NCBI GenBank assembly: GCA_022316685.1 | Contig: JAKJHU010000033.1 | Location: 5,675,321 to 5,739,320 of the forward strand | Direction of reading: 5' to 3' | Length of the DNA: 64,000 bases | DNA from: Progne subis subis | Taxonomy: Eukaryota > Chordata > Aves > Passeriformes > Hirundinidae | Shown: positions 1-15,100 of the stretch, one piece after another | How positions within the stretch are numbered: the stretch's first letter is position 1 | Layout: the number at the start of each line of letters is the position of its first letter | Position numbers and translations under genes: made by a program | Notes under the pieces: generated by a model | The model's input: the letters and a program-made list of their open reading frames with translations, nothing else | What the model was told of the DNA's origin: nothing | The model's database searches: none

Positions 1-3000
1 TTTTTCTTGCCCTGTTTTCAGTGGGCATAGGGAACATTTAGATTGCCACTGTCTGCAGAGAAATCTTAATTATGGAAGGTATTTTTTCTACCTGTTCTCC
101 ATTCTTTTCATCTTATACCAAACATTCTGCATTCTTCCATCATTTTTTCACATAGTTCCTGCAAATGGCCTCATGACACTGAACCATGAGACAAATACCT
201 TGTGCTTCCAGTTACAGATGAACAAAGGAGGTGAGAAATTGAAATTCAAAGAACTTCATCAAAAAGAAATCCAAAGCCATGGAGCAATTTCCTAGAACTT
301 CATAGAGAAACATTTCTCAAAAGAGGTGAATTAGTGAAGAAGATTCCCCTGTGGTGGTGGGAGAAGAGCCCCCTCCATGGAACCTGCTGCTGAAGGAGAC
401 ACTGAGCACTGCATGCTGCACCTCTCAGCCATGGAAGAATGTTACTTTTGGACAAAACCAGAGTTTGGTTAGATATAGCATGTACAGAATAATTCCAGAA
501 TAGCTTAGAGAACTGGGGGATTACTTCTGTACTTCAGTGAACAGTTACGGATGTGTATTTTTGTACTCCATAATTGATCATTATGTCAGTTTGCACAATG
601 CTAAATGCAGATAATTAATGTCACATATTGGCTGATTCATAACACAGACACAGAATGGAAATTAGATTGGTACTGTAAATTCTGGTAGGGTGTGTGAGGT
701 TGTCTGCCCACATATGATTAATAAATGTGCTAACACTTTACAACACATTGTATGTTGCAATATGCCTCATTTTCTTCTAACATGGCCTCTCCTTGTCCTG
801 CAAAGTTTACCTGTAACTTCCCAGTAATCTGCAGCTGAGTCACTAAGGAGCCCTTTTAAAAAAAGCTGCACTTAAATAAAGATTTGTTTCCCTGGCTGTT
901 AATTTGTGCACGCTCCTATGCTGCACTCACTCATTTGTGGCTGCTAATATTTCCCCTTGGATTCCTAAACATGAATCATGCTCTTTCTACTCTAGCATCT
1001 AGCTAGGAAGATGGCAATTGCCCAGGAGAAAAGGGAGTCCTGAAAGACAGAGAAAGGAATGGTAGGGGAAGTCTCTATATTTATGTGAGGTCATTGAAGT
1101 GAAGAAAAATAGAAAGTCCATTGAGCAGAAAGCACAAACCAGGCCACACAACCTCCACACTTCCTCCCAAGGGCAACACTCAGGAGAGCTGGGCTTGGAC
1201 TCATAAAGTGATCAGGAGAGCACCAGCCCTGCAGGAGAATGAGTCCAGCCAGGAAATGTTATCTGTGCAGCATCCACCCTAAAGTGAGCCAGAGACAAGC
1301 TCTGTGTAATGCTTAATTCTCTTATTAGAGTCCCTCCAGCCTGGGGGGTGCGAGGGTCATTTATATATGTAATAGGGCTATGTAAATAAATACCTATGCA
1401 TTTAATAGGGATATCTAAATAACAGCCAGACATACTTCAGTGTGGCTGGAATTTCTGCAAAGGAATTCAAAGAGGAGCAACTGCAATAGAAGAGAGTGAT
1501 GATACCCTGCACAGAGACTGGATCTGTGGTGAGCTGGGGACACCAGCTGCTCAATCTGTGTTTTGCCCCAGATTTTCTGATGACCCCAGGAGAACCATTT
1601 CCTCATACACACTCAGTAAAATTCAAGAAGTGGTTTCAGATCACATTTTGTGATCTCCAGCACCACATTCAATACTAGAAACTGCTTTAGCTCCCAGAAA
1701 ATTCCTGGAAAAGCCTTCACCAGACCTGTATGTTGCAGGCATGAGGGCATGTTCATGGATGCCCTGTGCTATGGGGAGATGCTGGTTCCATGCTGAAGGA
1801 GAGTCCATCCTCGATGTCCTGCAGAAACTGGCTTGCCTGAGTCCCTTCATGAGGGAATGTTAGGTGATGTTCCCACTTCCCTGCAAGGAACTGGCTCACG
1901 ACATCTGTGCTGCTCATGGAAAGCTACACCAGCAGGGGCTGTGGAGATCTTCTCAGCCACATGGGTTCATCCAGCGTTTCAGGCCCTTTAGGGGACACAC
2001 CAATATTTGCAAGGATGATCCCTTCCCTGCTGCTGCTCCCTTGGTCAGAGCAGAGCCCAGAAAGTGCACGTACAGGCTGTGTACCTCTGGGTCTGTGGAG
2101 ATGACAAGGTAATCTGAGTGCTCTAAGGGATCTTTTGGTTTGTTTTCCAGGGATGAACACTCCTTCCACGTATGTGCCTCGCCATAGCTGGCGACTTCCC
2201 TCCTGCAGGCTGGCCAGCGAGTCACTGCCAGGAACATGGGGCATGCCAGGCAGCTCCTAGAAATGCCACTGGAATTTTGAATATTCCTCTTGGCCCCCTT
2301 TCACCTTCTAATTTAAAGCATCCGTTAGAGAAGTGGAGAAGCCAGACAAGGTAGATACAAATCTTGCATTCAGGAAAATCATTTTAAATGTAACGATACC
2401 TTCATTATGAGGCCCCTCAGTGACCAGGAGCCCTTTGCTTGCTGCTGACAGCTCCTTGGTGGCTCCATCTTACAGCAGGACCAGGGCACCAAGCTGCTGT
2501 GGTGGCAGCAAATGTCTGGCCACATTCAGTTTTTCATCCTGGGGCGCCTGATTTGATCTGTGCCTGAGAATTTGCTTTGTTTATAACCCAGCAGTGGAGG
2601 ATGAAATTGAAGTGTTGGTAGGAGCATTAAGATCATGCCAATCAGCGGTGCTAATCTTCTTTTAAAATGTCAGATGTTTGTGATGGTCATCAGTGAGGAC
2701 ATCATCAGCTACATCCTTTTTTTATTTCCTGCCTCTGTAAGTTTTCCCAAGAAATCTGTTTCTGTCTGTGCCTATAAAACACAGCATAAAGCCATGGTTT
2801 ATGCCTCAAGGCTGTTGGAAGGACACTACCTCCGTCAGTGATGAGGGCTGCACAATTTTTTTAACCAGGAGAAGCTGATGTTTTCGAGTAGTTGCTCCTC
2901 AGCAGCAACTACTGATCAGTACATATTCTACACCAGGACACCTTTGGCCAAAATAACCTCATTTGTATGCTAAATGTCCTTTAACTAACTAAGTGCCCTA

Positions 3001-6000
3001 CAGGAATTCTGGCCTTCTGCCCTCCAATTTGCCCCTCTTCTATTTCATTCAGTGTCCAAAGTCATTCTTCACAGACGTCATTTTGCTTCCAAGCAATTGC
3101 TCTTGTGCTCCAGTTTCTAAGAATAAAAGTGAATTCTGGCAGCGTAACATTTCTGAGAAATCCCCAGTAGTGGAAAAGTAGCTGGGGGGGAGAATAAAAA
3201 GGAAGGAAAACTCAGTCATGAGGAACAACTATAAACAGCAAGAGGGACTGTGGATAGGAAAAAAAATACCTCAAAGATGGTAAAACAGGAGTTCTCTGCT
3301 TAAAGTATATTTTTTTTATATTTGGTGTTTAAAAAAAAAAAAAGTTTGCTTCAGGTTATTTCCTAGCATAAGACAAGTGTCAGTAAGTAGCACCTGCCCT
3401 CAAGGTCGGCTAGAACATTGAAATAACCCAGAGTAGATATGTGTCCAGTCTCTCTGGCAAGGGGAGGAAACATCTGGTCACCCTGGGACCTTTCCATCCA
3501 TTTGCCTTTTTATGTTCTGCCAGTGGCCCAAATGCTGATGGTCACAAGGCTGGGAATAGTGCAGGGGGGTTTTGGCATGGCAGCTGGGAGACAGGAGGAT
3601 GTCTGTGCCTGCAGGAGGGGCTGGTCTCTGCTGTCATCCCCAAAGGGACCCACACCTGTCAGTGGGCTGTGGCACCTTGTGGTGATGTCCCTGTGGTTGT
3701 GTTTGGTGTGAAAACCAGTGAATAAAGGCCATTAGATTCCTGCACTGCCCCAGTCAGGGCCCTCACAGAACTCACAGAATCAACAGCTGCTGCCACATCT
3801 CGAACTGAACCTTTCTGGAGCAGGAGAAATTCATGGCAGGTTCCTGCCCTGGTCCTCCAGGTGGGACAAAGCCACGACATCGTCAGGGAATGGTGTGCAG
3901 CAAGGAGGCTTAGAAATGTTTAGAATGACAATGTTCCCCGTTAATCATTTCCTAATGAGCTGTCGCTAATTTCACCCATCCTGCTGCATTCATCCCTCTC
4001 CCTGCCGACCCTCTGTCAAATACAGAATATTTGTGTTTATATGGCAGAGAAGCAGGAACCTTCACACACTGCTGGAAATGTTTGTCCTGTCCTGGAAGGC
4101 ACCAAGAGTCCACGACAGCCCTGCCATGGCCCACTGCCCTCCAGGGTGATTCTGGGGGATGCCAAATCCCCCTGCCTGGCTGTTGGCCCCACAGCTGAGC
4201 CCCAAGGAACGAGCTGGGCTGTGACCATGAAGGTGTTAGTGGCAAACCAGGCTCCTGCTGTGCTGCAGAGCTCAGTTCCTCAGATGGTCGCTGGGTAACA
4301 GCACAAAGAACAGAATTTCAGCTTTACCTCCCTTGTTCAGGCAATAGATGTGACCAAGAGCAGGGCAGAGAGCCAAGCAAATAACAAGGCCTCAGTAACA
4401 AGAGAAATCCAGCCTGTCTTTCTCTGATTGAAGAAGTCCTGCTGAGATAAATGCTCCAATCCATCTCTTCTCTGAAACAGGAGCTGAAAATTGGGTCAGA
4501 TCCTGCTGCTGGCAGTGCCTTATTTGGGGAGGTCTCTGCTAGGAGCTGACAAACGACTGGAGTGATCAGAAAAAATCAACTTTGCTTCTCACAACAGAGT
4601 TCACTGAAATCATGACTTCTGGAGGGAGGAAGATCGTGATGGACAAGCAGGAGGGGTGGGAGGCAGCAGGAGGCAGCACATGTAGAACCCCACAGCCTGC
4701 CCTGGTCTTGCTGAACTCTGCTCCAAAGTCACCGTTGTTGGCATTTGTGTCCTCATGTCACCTCTTCCTCTGGTGCATTGCTTCTATCTTTTTCCCTGAG
4801 GTGGTGAGCTTTCTTCCTCTTCTACCCCTAACAAGCAAGACAACGTACAGAAGGAAAAGTGAACAAAGTTTAACTGAAATGCCAAATGGGAAAGCTTAGA
4901 GGTTTTTAAAGCTGTTTGGTTTATATAAGAACTTATTGGAAACTGGCACAAACAAGTGCCTATCTGCTCTGAGATACCAGAGCAGATGTGACAGAGTGGA
5001 AAATCCTCCTCCCTGCCAAAGTATTTGCTGGAGATTTGATAACAAGGTGCCATTGTACAACAGCGGGTAAAGGTCCAGAGAAGAAAGGAGAAAGGGAAAA
5101 GGCCTCCAGGTGGTGCAGGGCTCTGCCTTCGTGGGCTGCAGCTCCTCCACCAAACCTCCTGCCTGCAGACAGCAGAGCTGGTGAGATTCAGTGGGAGGCA
5201 GCAGTCAGCTCTCCCGTGCTGTTTTCCTTCTCTGCAAACAGTGACAGATTGTCTTACCCCTTCATTTCTGTTAGAGGCTGGAATCTCCTCCTAGCTTTTC
5301 TCTGCACTGCTGGGGAGAACGTTAAATTCAGCACTCCAAATGCACATTTATAATGTGTACCAAGATGTGAAACTTAAGTACAAGGTCTTCAATTTTTAAT
5401 ATTGGTACTGACAAGCTTTCAGTATTTCCTGTGAATTTCATTCATCCCAGTCATAATTCCCACTAGATATTATTACTGTGTGGTTTACAAACATTAATAC
5501 TGAATGTTTTGCAAGCACACTTGGTTTGAAATGGTGGCTATTGGATAAAATTTCAAATTGCATCATTTCACTTAAATCCTTAACACGTAAAGCAGACTGT
5601 GACCCACCCTTAAAAGTAATGGTCTTACTTGTTTTGGTTCTGAGTTGAGAAGCAGATGGTTTTCTGTAGCTAAGGGAGGATGGAAATGTTTCGGCTGCAT
5701 TCTCTTGTTCTCAAAACTCACCTGCTGGTTTTTTTTCCCCTACCAAAGAAAACCCCAAAAAATTATTCAGACAGAGAAAACACATCAAAGCAATAACTGC
5801 TTCTTTACGCTGACATGGAAATAAATCTCCCACAATCCCCCCAAAGCAGTGTTCAAATTCAAAATTCATGTTCAGTCAAAAATCAATCCCTAATTGCATG
5901 AAGGAGGTATCTGAAGTCAAATTTCCTTAAAAAGAAAAACTAAATGGCAATTTTATCCTAACAACTTTTACAAAGCTCATACAAGCAGACAGACTCGATC

Positions 6001-8300
6001 AAATAAGAGAATTCTTTAACCATGCCAATGGCACCTCAGTTCCTTTCTCCACTCCAGGTTGCCATTGTTTCACATATTGCTATGTGAATTGTTTTTTCAC
6101 ATCAAGGTTTAAAGAGATACTGGCACCTTGAAGTTCCCTTCAGCTGCCCCATCTGCTTTTATCCTGCAGTGCTTCACCAGTGCCTTCCAGCAGCCTCCCC
6201 AGAGGTGGCCACAGGCCAGGGGTGCTTTCATTTATCACAGCCAGCCTGGAACCCAGTGCCTGAGTCAGCACAGCCAGGAGCTGCTCTCCTCATCTCCCCT
6301 CTCTCCTCCTGCCACCCTTTTCCAACAGAGCTGCTTTTAGCTCATTTATCTGCCCATTGGGGTGATATGTAATCAGAGCAGGAGCCCTGATGGGAAATAC
6401 AAAGTGATTCTTTAGAGAGCTTGGCTTTGAAAGCCGCTCTGGGCACCGATCAAGCGCGTGTTACAGCTGCCCCTTTCATGTGCTTTGCCTTCTGCCCTGA
6501 GCCTGTCAGCACCAGGCAAACAGGAAGAGCCTCTGGGATGTTCACAGGCCCATCTTGCTTTAGAGAAATCTGGTAGATTTGTGTCAGCACAGGCTGACTC
6601 CTCCACCCCACTGTCCAGGGGACCCTGGTCTAATGTTTCTATAGCACCACAGAGCTCTGAGACCCCATCCACTGACCGGGAAAACGTGGCACTTCTGCTG
6701 GTGTCAGAACTCCCACTCTCAACCAAAGTGATGAATGCTTTCTTTCATCCATCTCTAATACCAGCATTGCCCAAAGACTGAAAAAAATTCAGTTCTTCAT
6801 TAGGAAAAGTAGAGCCAGACTCTAATTCCTAATTAATGATATCTGTACAATAACAATGAAATTTGGTTTATTCCAGGTCTACACTCCCCAAAGGACTTAC
6901 ACTGCTGAGATCAGAGAGATGCCCCTTGGAACCACCAAGACAAGGGAAAACGTCTTGCCACACATCTCCCCACAAAATTCTTGTTAGTTATATTTAGTTT
7001 TCCACATCTGCTTGTATGTCCTGCCACACAATCTAATCCTGATACTAATCTTCCTCTTTATTATAAAGAGAACAAAAGTAATTTATTCCTGATTTTGGAT
7101 TCTGAAAATACTTATTTTTCCATAAAAAGGAAGCCAAGTAAGTGGGTAAGATGGAGATCTCCTACCATGAAGGTGGATTAAATGCTGCACAATTTTACCT
7201 ACACACAAAACCCAGCTGGTGGAAGTGCAAATACAAACTAGAATATACCCATTCTCTGTAGGAACAGTCATTCTTGAAAATGCAACTATGGAAGCAAGAA
7301 GATGTTTGAGCTTAGCTGTGACTAAGATTTCACTCTGGAGTGCTTATTCCAGCCTCTCATACTCTGTGCAAAAATTAGTCAGGGAAAAGACCCTGAGGGC
7401 CAAAAATCCAGGCATAATTCCTTAATGATTCAACTGGTTAGAACAATTGCCTGCCAAGTAGAATCCCCAAGATTCACTTAGATGTGTACAAGGCATTAAT
7501 TCAGGTTTGGTATTTGCAAAAGCCATGAAAGACATTTCTTCATACACCTCCAAAAAGGAGTGGAATCCTACACATGAGCACTCCAGTCCAAGACAGTTAC
7601 CACTTCTTGTGACAGCCACCTAGCACTATGCATGATGTAAAACAAAACCTTCAGTTTCCTTTAAGTGCCTAGTTTAAACTGAAGCATTTAACAATGCTGT
7701 ATGTCAGTGAAACACTCATTCACAATTCTTTTAGTACAAAGAATATTTTTGCCATCAGTTTCTCAGTTATTTCTCTCACAAGACAGAAATAAAACAAGTG
7801 ACTTCACATTGCAGAGCTCGTCACTCAGACAAGGATGTGTTTATACTTACACTGATCATTAAAAAAAATGTTTTTACAGCACAAAATAGCATTGAAGATT
7901 CCAGACAAGCTACTCTGAGGGGCTGGGGAATGATTCTTTACATGTGTTTCCATTCTGGAAATCTGAAACAGTTTTTATTTTAGTGATTAAAATTTTACTA
8001 GTATGCCTGCATGCACCCACGTACTTCAGTACATAAACACCAGGCAGATACAGAAAAATCAGCACTGGATAATCTGGTAGGAATCAGGGCAGAAAATGCA
8101 AAGTGAAAGTTACCTTTCTGCTGCCAGCACTAGTATTTGCCTTTCTTGTTTTTCCAGAACTCAGGTGGCAAACCTGTCCATAAATAACTCTGCAAACCCC
8201 AATGGAGATTACATGGTGATGAACCACTTCTGTGCTTTGAGATGAGAACTAGCACTACAGCAACTTCAGACAAGCAACATGCACAGCACACTCACCAAAG
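1..8300. other. Left intergenic region, no gene recognised
   Basis: No open frame here combines splice sites, length and a recognisable protein. The longest frames (about 120 codons) have no familiar motif and overlap others on the opposite strand. The stretch holds short A and T runs (for example near 3308-3343) and some AT-rich blocks with homeobox-like TAAT cores around 3941-3968. In human the next gene on this side is PLEKHS1; no exon of it was identified, so it probably lies beyond the left edge. Part of the right end may belong to the DCLRE1A 3' UTR. Confidence 0.6.
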
Positions 8301-8391
8301 ACAGTGCAGGCAGGTTGCTCAGGTTAGCAACTCTGGCACTGAAAGGAAATGCATTTTGCAAGGAAAGAACACTTAGACATAAGATATATTC

Positions 8392-8397
8392 TTTATT
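8392..8397 (-). terminator. Candidate DCLRE1A polyadenylation signal
   Basis: AATAAA on the minus strand, about 590 bases past the DCLRE1A stop codon. A second AATAAA lies closer to the stop at 8634-8629. Which one is used cannot be told from sequence; transcript ends would decide. Confidence 0.35.
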
Positions 8398-8985
8398 TTA
8401 AAAAAGATCACTTTAAAAAAAAAAGGAGAACATTTTGAGCAGAATAAAGAATGTTTTTGGTAAACAACTGTCTGAAGTACACATGCTGCAGGATCCCAAG
8501 TCAATACTCTCTCACAAGTTAAGGTTTTTTTTAAAAGATTTAAAACACAATAGCCACTTCTGCCTCATGAAACGAGCTTCTCTGAAGCCTGAGTTGACAG
8601 CATGTGACATAAGCTTAGTATTGTCTCATTTATTACCATAACTTAGTTTAACAGATAAATTAAATTAACTGAAAGTACCTTTGATTGTTTAATCCCCAGC
8701 ATTACACATCTGAGCATCTCCACAGCCTGAGGAAAATGAGGAACAGGGGAAAGGAGTAAGAGGAAAATAACCCAAAATATGAGATTGCAAAAATGGTAAG
8801 TTATGGGGGAAAAAAAATTTGGTAGTTACACAAGAAAACCAGGTGCCTTTTTTTTCTTTCCCCAAAGAATGGCAGTTTAGTCCTCCCTAAAGAAAGCTTT
8901 GCAGAAAAGAGAGATAAATAACACTCACAGGAACTCAATTCCCATTCCAGCCTACTGCCTTTGAAATACACATTCTTCCTTGTAT

Positions 8986-9152
8986 TTATTTATGCCTATT
9001 GCCCTCGGTCATCCAGTCTCTAAAATGCATTTCCATCAAGCTTCTGTCTCTCCAGTCACCAACATTTACAGTGGGGATGATTTTCTGTGGCTTCAGCCAC
9101 TGAACAAAACGCTTCATTTCCAGGTAACTGCTGTGTTCACTGTAAGGAATCC
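8986..9152 (-). CDS. DCLRE1A: DCLRE1A final coding exon 9
   Basis: It encodes [19 protein letters not shown] and [11 protein letters not shown], then a short tail ending GNRHK and a TAA stop at 8988-8986. The His of YSEHSS is the conserved beta-CASP His. The tail after the last helix differs from the human one, as expected for a variable C-terminus. Confidence 0.95.
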
Positions 9153-12100
9153 CTGAAATGGAAACAAATCACAGCCATCTGTCAGTCTACTTAGCTTCTT
9201 CCAAGCCTTCCAGATGAGAAATACTTCAGATAAAAGGGTTTTTACAATTCCTGTTTGGGATCTAAAGTTTATAGCTAAGGTAAAACATATCTCCCCCCCT
9301 CTCCAGTTTTCCTTTCTAGGAAAATTATCTTGCCTTAGGTCACCAAGTCATTGATCAGCGCAAGCTAAGCAGCATCAATGACCTGGTTAAAGGAATGGTA
9401 AGGGATTTAGCTCCACCCACCAATAAGAATTGAGAGAAAGGAACTCTCAGAAACAAGACACAGAATGAAATCTTGGCTCTGGAACTACACTGCCACCAGC
9501 ATCAGTCAGGCCAAGACTCCATCCCTGAAGTCTCTACCTGGATCAGATGAAAATCTCTATTTGCATGACAAGGACAGGGGAAAAATGCATGTAAAAATCT
9601 GCATTTATGGTGTTCTGGATTACTCATTTCACAGATCTCTCCTGAACAGATCTGTGCAGTTTCTCAACGAGTTACCAGAAAAAGCGGCAGTTACAAAAAT
9701 CAGTAGGCGTTTCCAGCATAAAATTAGGAAAAGCATCCACACAAAGCTAAATGCACTGAATCTTTGCCACTCTTATACCATATATAGTGATTTTTCCTCT
9801 TGTCTGAGGCTTGATATCCTCCAGAGAAAGGCATGAATCAGAGTAGGTCCACCCCGTAGGTTTGAAAGCCAGAATATGATCAAAATCCTCAGAAAATTTA
9901 TTCAAGTGATCTTGCAAGCCCTGCGGGAGAAAAAAATATAGCATATACTTAATTCCATTAAATAGTTAATTAGACTAAAGGTTGGCTATTTCATGATGGA
10001 GAGGCTCCAGACTACATTTTATTTTCATGTGCTGGTATTTTTTAATTATAATGATCATGTATCTTGAAATTATGAATGATAAATATTGACTTTTGCAAAA
10101 CAACTGGTCCTTTAGGATCTCAATTTCTTCATCTGAATTAGGCACATATGAACAGCTATGCATTACAGATGAGGAATAATCACACCTTCTTATAAATTTT
10201 GCGCCACAGATCATTAATTTCCTCCTCTAAACTAGAGATCAGCAGCTGACTGGAGATAGAGAATGGTGAAATGTTGCTTCAGTGCAAAATCATCTGGTTA
10301 ATTTGCAGTGTCACAGAGGTCCTGACACTTGCTGATGCCCAGAAGTAACCAGAGTTAATTAACCTACCCCAGAAAACTTACAGCAAGCCAGTGCATGAGC
10401 TGAGTACTGCACTGAGCACTAAACCATGTTTTCCCACTTCTCCAAGACAGGAAGGAAACCACCTCTCATCTTCTCACTCCAAAAAGAAAATTACCTTGAA
10501 AAAGCTTCCAAGTACGTACAATCCTATTTCTGGATAAATAAAGTTGGTATTGCTTCAAGTTAAAAATAGAAAATCAATTTCATGTGTCCTCTATAAAAAT
10601 CTTACAGGCAAATTCCTAATTTAAAAGTCCTAAAAGGTTACAGAATTCAAAATCAAACTTCATATTAGCAGGAGAGAGAAACACAAAGATTGATTAAAAA
10701 GGAGGGTAGAGGGGGATAGATGGGCTGTGATAGAACATTACCCAACCTGCCAGACACTTGACAGCTATAAAAAAGGGCAGCAGAAGGCTGCCACATTTAA
10801 CAACACCTTCAGTACAACTTCCAGTAGCAACATATGGAATCCATCAAACCAGGTCCATAAAATAATTTTTTAAAACCCTACCACAGCAGACATCTCATTC
10901 AGCAAAAGGAATTATGGCTCACTGCTGTGACTTTGAATACATTGTCAATGTTCAGTCCTCACTTGACTTAAGGGTATAACTGTAGCAGTCTAATTCTCCT
11001 TCACACTTCATTTCTGGAGGATTAACATAGATTAAGGTACTTATTCACATATTTATTCCCTTTGCTCTAATGAAATCTAAATATAGTACTTCAAATACAA
11101 TTATTATTATATTAACAATGCTAATCTGCTTTTGAATTTTGTTATAAATCAAGCAGTGCAACATTCATTCACATTAAGGATGCAATTTCAACCTTATAAA
11201 AAAAATTATTTGTGTATTTCAATCACAAGCACTTCTGAATGTCTCACCTCAATGCCAGTACAAAACCTTGCTGAGTTAAACAACGTGAAATAGATTCACA
11301 GACCCACAGAACTCAGTTTCCCTGGAAATTTTCCACTGCATAGTCAAGTTTGGCAAAAGCCTCAGTTTTTGAGTTACAAAAAAATGTTTGTTGCAAAAGA
11401 ACCGTGCATGCATTTTGGAAAAGATGGCCTCTTTCCCCAAAACAAATGACTACAGTGTTTGCTCATAACAAGTCCATTTTAAATATACATTCCAATTTCT
11501 TTGTTTATTGCTTCAGCCAACACTGTTCTAAACCTTCATCCTTTTGAATGGAAAATATATTTCACTGCTACACCAACCTCCTTCAATCACCATGACAGCC
11601 TGATATTCAGAGTGTCGCTAAAGTCAGCAGTGTACACAAACAGATTCCATAAGGTAGGAAAAGACTCAAACATGATTAAATATTTAATCTACCACCAGCC
11701 CTAACACCACTTCAACTCATCTGGCTTATTCAAGAACAGCCATTTGTCAGTTACATACAGCAATCCCTGCATTTTACTGGGGTAAAACCAAATACTGCAG
11801 TGAAATACCACTTCTCTGGGTGGTTTTTTTTTGTTGTTTTTGGGTTTTTTGGTGGGGTTTTTTTTGTTGTTGTTGTTTGTGGGTTTTTTGTTTGGTTTTT
11901 TTTTGTTTTGTTTTTTTATATATTTTCTTAATATATATCAAATCCAAAAGTAAAATAAATGATCACATGAACTCATCTTTAAGCATTTAAAGTTCTCCAC
12001 ACTTTACTGACAGTACATTCCACCCGGGCACTCCTGTAGCTGCAGCCCCATTGGCAGCTTGGCACTCTGGAAGTGTCCCCAGCCTACGTGGACACATCCT

Positions 12101-15100
12101 CACTGATGAGACCACAACTCCACACCGGAGGGCACAGCCCCAGCACAGAGGGCCCTGCTGCCAGACCAGCACTCTGACCCACTACATCATCGTGCCTTTC
12201 ATGTCTCCTGGCCCTTTTCAGGGTCCAGGCATGGCTTCTGTCCCACTGTAGATTTGTCTGGAGCCTCCTGATCTCAGAGGTGAGACCCTGCATGACACAA
12301 CTGCCTCCCTCTGGGAAGCAAAGCCACCCTTGAGGGTTCAGTCACCCCCTGGAAGTGCAGCTGTGTGAGTATCCATACTGGATAGTCATCCAGGTGACTT
12401 AGCAACCCAGAAATCTGCAGAAGAAACTAAAATAAATCACTGTTTAAGACAGCACAACACACTAAAAAATAAATCCATACATATTTCCATTACTCATTTT
12501 CTGCCCCACCATAGAAAACATCATGGAATAAAGTTAAAGCATTAAGATACTAAGTTCCATCTCCTTCAGCTCCATCCAAACCGTATAGCCTTTTACACTC
12601 CTTTTTAGGTCAACTCTGACCTTGACTAGTCCTGCAGCTAAATACCATCTTGCTCAGAAGGATTTGCTTGAGATGGCACAGCAGGCCTGAAGCAAAACAG
12701 GAAAATGAATCCAAGCCTGTAAGGCATAAACAATCACTCTTTTTTCCTTTCTTCCAGGTTACCTTTAATCTAGAGCCTGCTGCTTTACCTTACTGCTCCT
12801 CAGTATTTTGTAGTCTCTTCAGAATAACCTAGGAATTAGTCATCTTTCCAAACTAAGAAATTCCCAGAAAAAACACGCTCAACAACAAAAACTCAGCGTC
12901 TCAAATCTCAACCATATGTGCATTTGAAATCAACTTAGATGAAATAATGTTTTAAAGTTAACTGGCTTACTTGCTTTTGTGACAAATATTAGAGAACTGG
13001 TAGTTGGCCATGTCCACAGGCTGACTCATAATGGAGACTCACAGGCAGAAAATCCTTTTAGACTTTTCCTACACTGGGCCAGGTAAAAGACAGGCTGAAA
13101 ACAGGAACTCCACGTCACAATATATTAATTGCTAAGAGGACAGATCAGGCAGTCATTACATAAATCTACTTCAAAAAGGCCTGCAAAGAGCAGGTCTTTG
13201 AACGAGCCTCATCTCGTACAAGCACCACATCACATTTGGAGAAGTTATTAATGTTTAATTGCATTTATTTTCAATGTATTGCTACATATCAAAGCTTCAC
13301 TAAATAAATATGATCTGACAAGAGGTTAAAAAGCACCAAACACAGCACTGGTTGGGAGGAGCCAAGAGAATTTTACTAGCAGGTTCATCAACACAGTCCA
13401 TTTTCTGAGCTTACCTTAAAATGAATTTGCATCATGGGAAGAACATGAAGCAAAGTACCCTTCCAGTCCACACTGATGAGGGAATTAACAGCTGCTGACT
13501 CCAAGCACTGCAGGGTTTTGTACTTGTCACGGGACATACTTGCTTTTGAGCCCAGAACTTCAGCAATTGCTTTAGGATTCATCAGGAAGAAATCAGATAA
13601 AGAAAATTGTAAGAGTTCTTTTTTGGCTTGTTTTGGAGATTGTCCTGATTATTGTACAAGATAATTTTTACTTTTACTATTAGAAAAGAAATCCATATTC
13701 AACAGGATATAGTGTTTTGTATTCTAACATTAAGAAGAGAATCCTATTATGGGTGTTAAAAACCTTTGTCCCCTACATTTTAGCAGCAGAACTTTACATG
13801 ACAATTGGAAAAAGAAGGAAAAGTACCTTGATAAATTCTAGCCACATTTCTTTGGCAGAAGGTCACTGAGGTGAACTGGTATTTATTCCAAAGATGCCAG
13901 AAATGTGGAGTTTTTGGAATATGTAGCAAACAGCCCACACTGAAGACAGACTAAACTTCAGTGAGAGTAAGTCTTGTATTGATGACTTTAAATATACACA
14001 AAAGCACAAATGGTGCACATCTGCCTGCTCTGAAGCAGACATTTGGGCAATCACGTTGGTTCCTGGTGCTGTAACTGAGTGAAGCTTAGCACACAAGATC
14101 TCCATTTAGTCAGAAAAGATATATTATATAAACTGGAAGAAAAAATCCAGAAGTCTAAGAATAACATCCCTTTGCTGCTTCTTGACAGCATGAAATTATT
14201 AACAACAAAAATGTCATAAAGGCCTCATTTATTTATTTTTTAATCACCCTTAGCAATTTTCTCACTGCAATCAATTAAAGAGGTTCATACAGTGAATATA
14301 TAAACTGGCCACATGCACATTCACTGTGGGGGAAGGTTGCAAACATGGTACAACACTATTTCTTTCAGAAAGTCAAAACTTATTGATTAGAAAACTAAAA
14401 AAAAATAGCAAGAGCACTATTAAACACAATTTCTTTACACAATATCTAAACATTCAGACCAAACAACCTTTTATCTCTTCAAGAAGGCCATCTTGTAACA
14501 CTAAATTAGATATTAAGTTAGTTATTTGATCCAGTACACTCCTTTTACATACCTAAGAAAACCTTTTCTTTCCCAATGGAGTAGGTGCCACAGACAACTA
14601 GAGTTCGTGGGTTTAAAGTGACCGTCTCAAAGGCAATGTTGACAGCAAACTGGATAACCTCTTGTTGTGAAGGAAAGGTGTACTCAGGGCTACAGTATCT
14701 GGGGCATGGAAATAAAACAAATCACTTTGTTACAAAAAATAAAAGACATCCGAAGTTACCATGAAGGCTCTCAAAACTCCATGTAAGTGAAAAAGACTTT
14801 TTTCTTCTATATAATTGTGGTCTATTAGAAACACTGAGGTGCCCAAGTGAAATTGTTGCAACAAAAATTACCCTGAGCATATCACTGTTTTCTCTACAAC
14901 TATTCACTCTCTGACACTGAATTCTACATTTTCTTCTTCAAAAATACCAAATGCTCTCGCAAGCTAGATATTTGTATCACATCCTGATTATATCCTTATG
15001 CCTATTTTTTGTCATACACACAAACCATAATGTAAGTCATTACACATTCACAGAAACACATGGAACAGAAATAAAAGCCTGCAGCTGGGCATTAGTCACC

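Noticed and set aside
1..8300. Search for PLEKHS1 exons
   Set aside because: Expected on this side from human gene order, but no convincing exon with splice sites and recognisable protein was seen.
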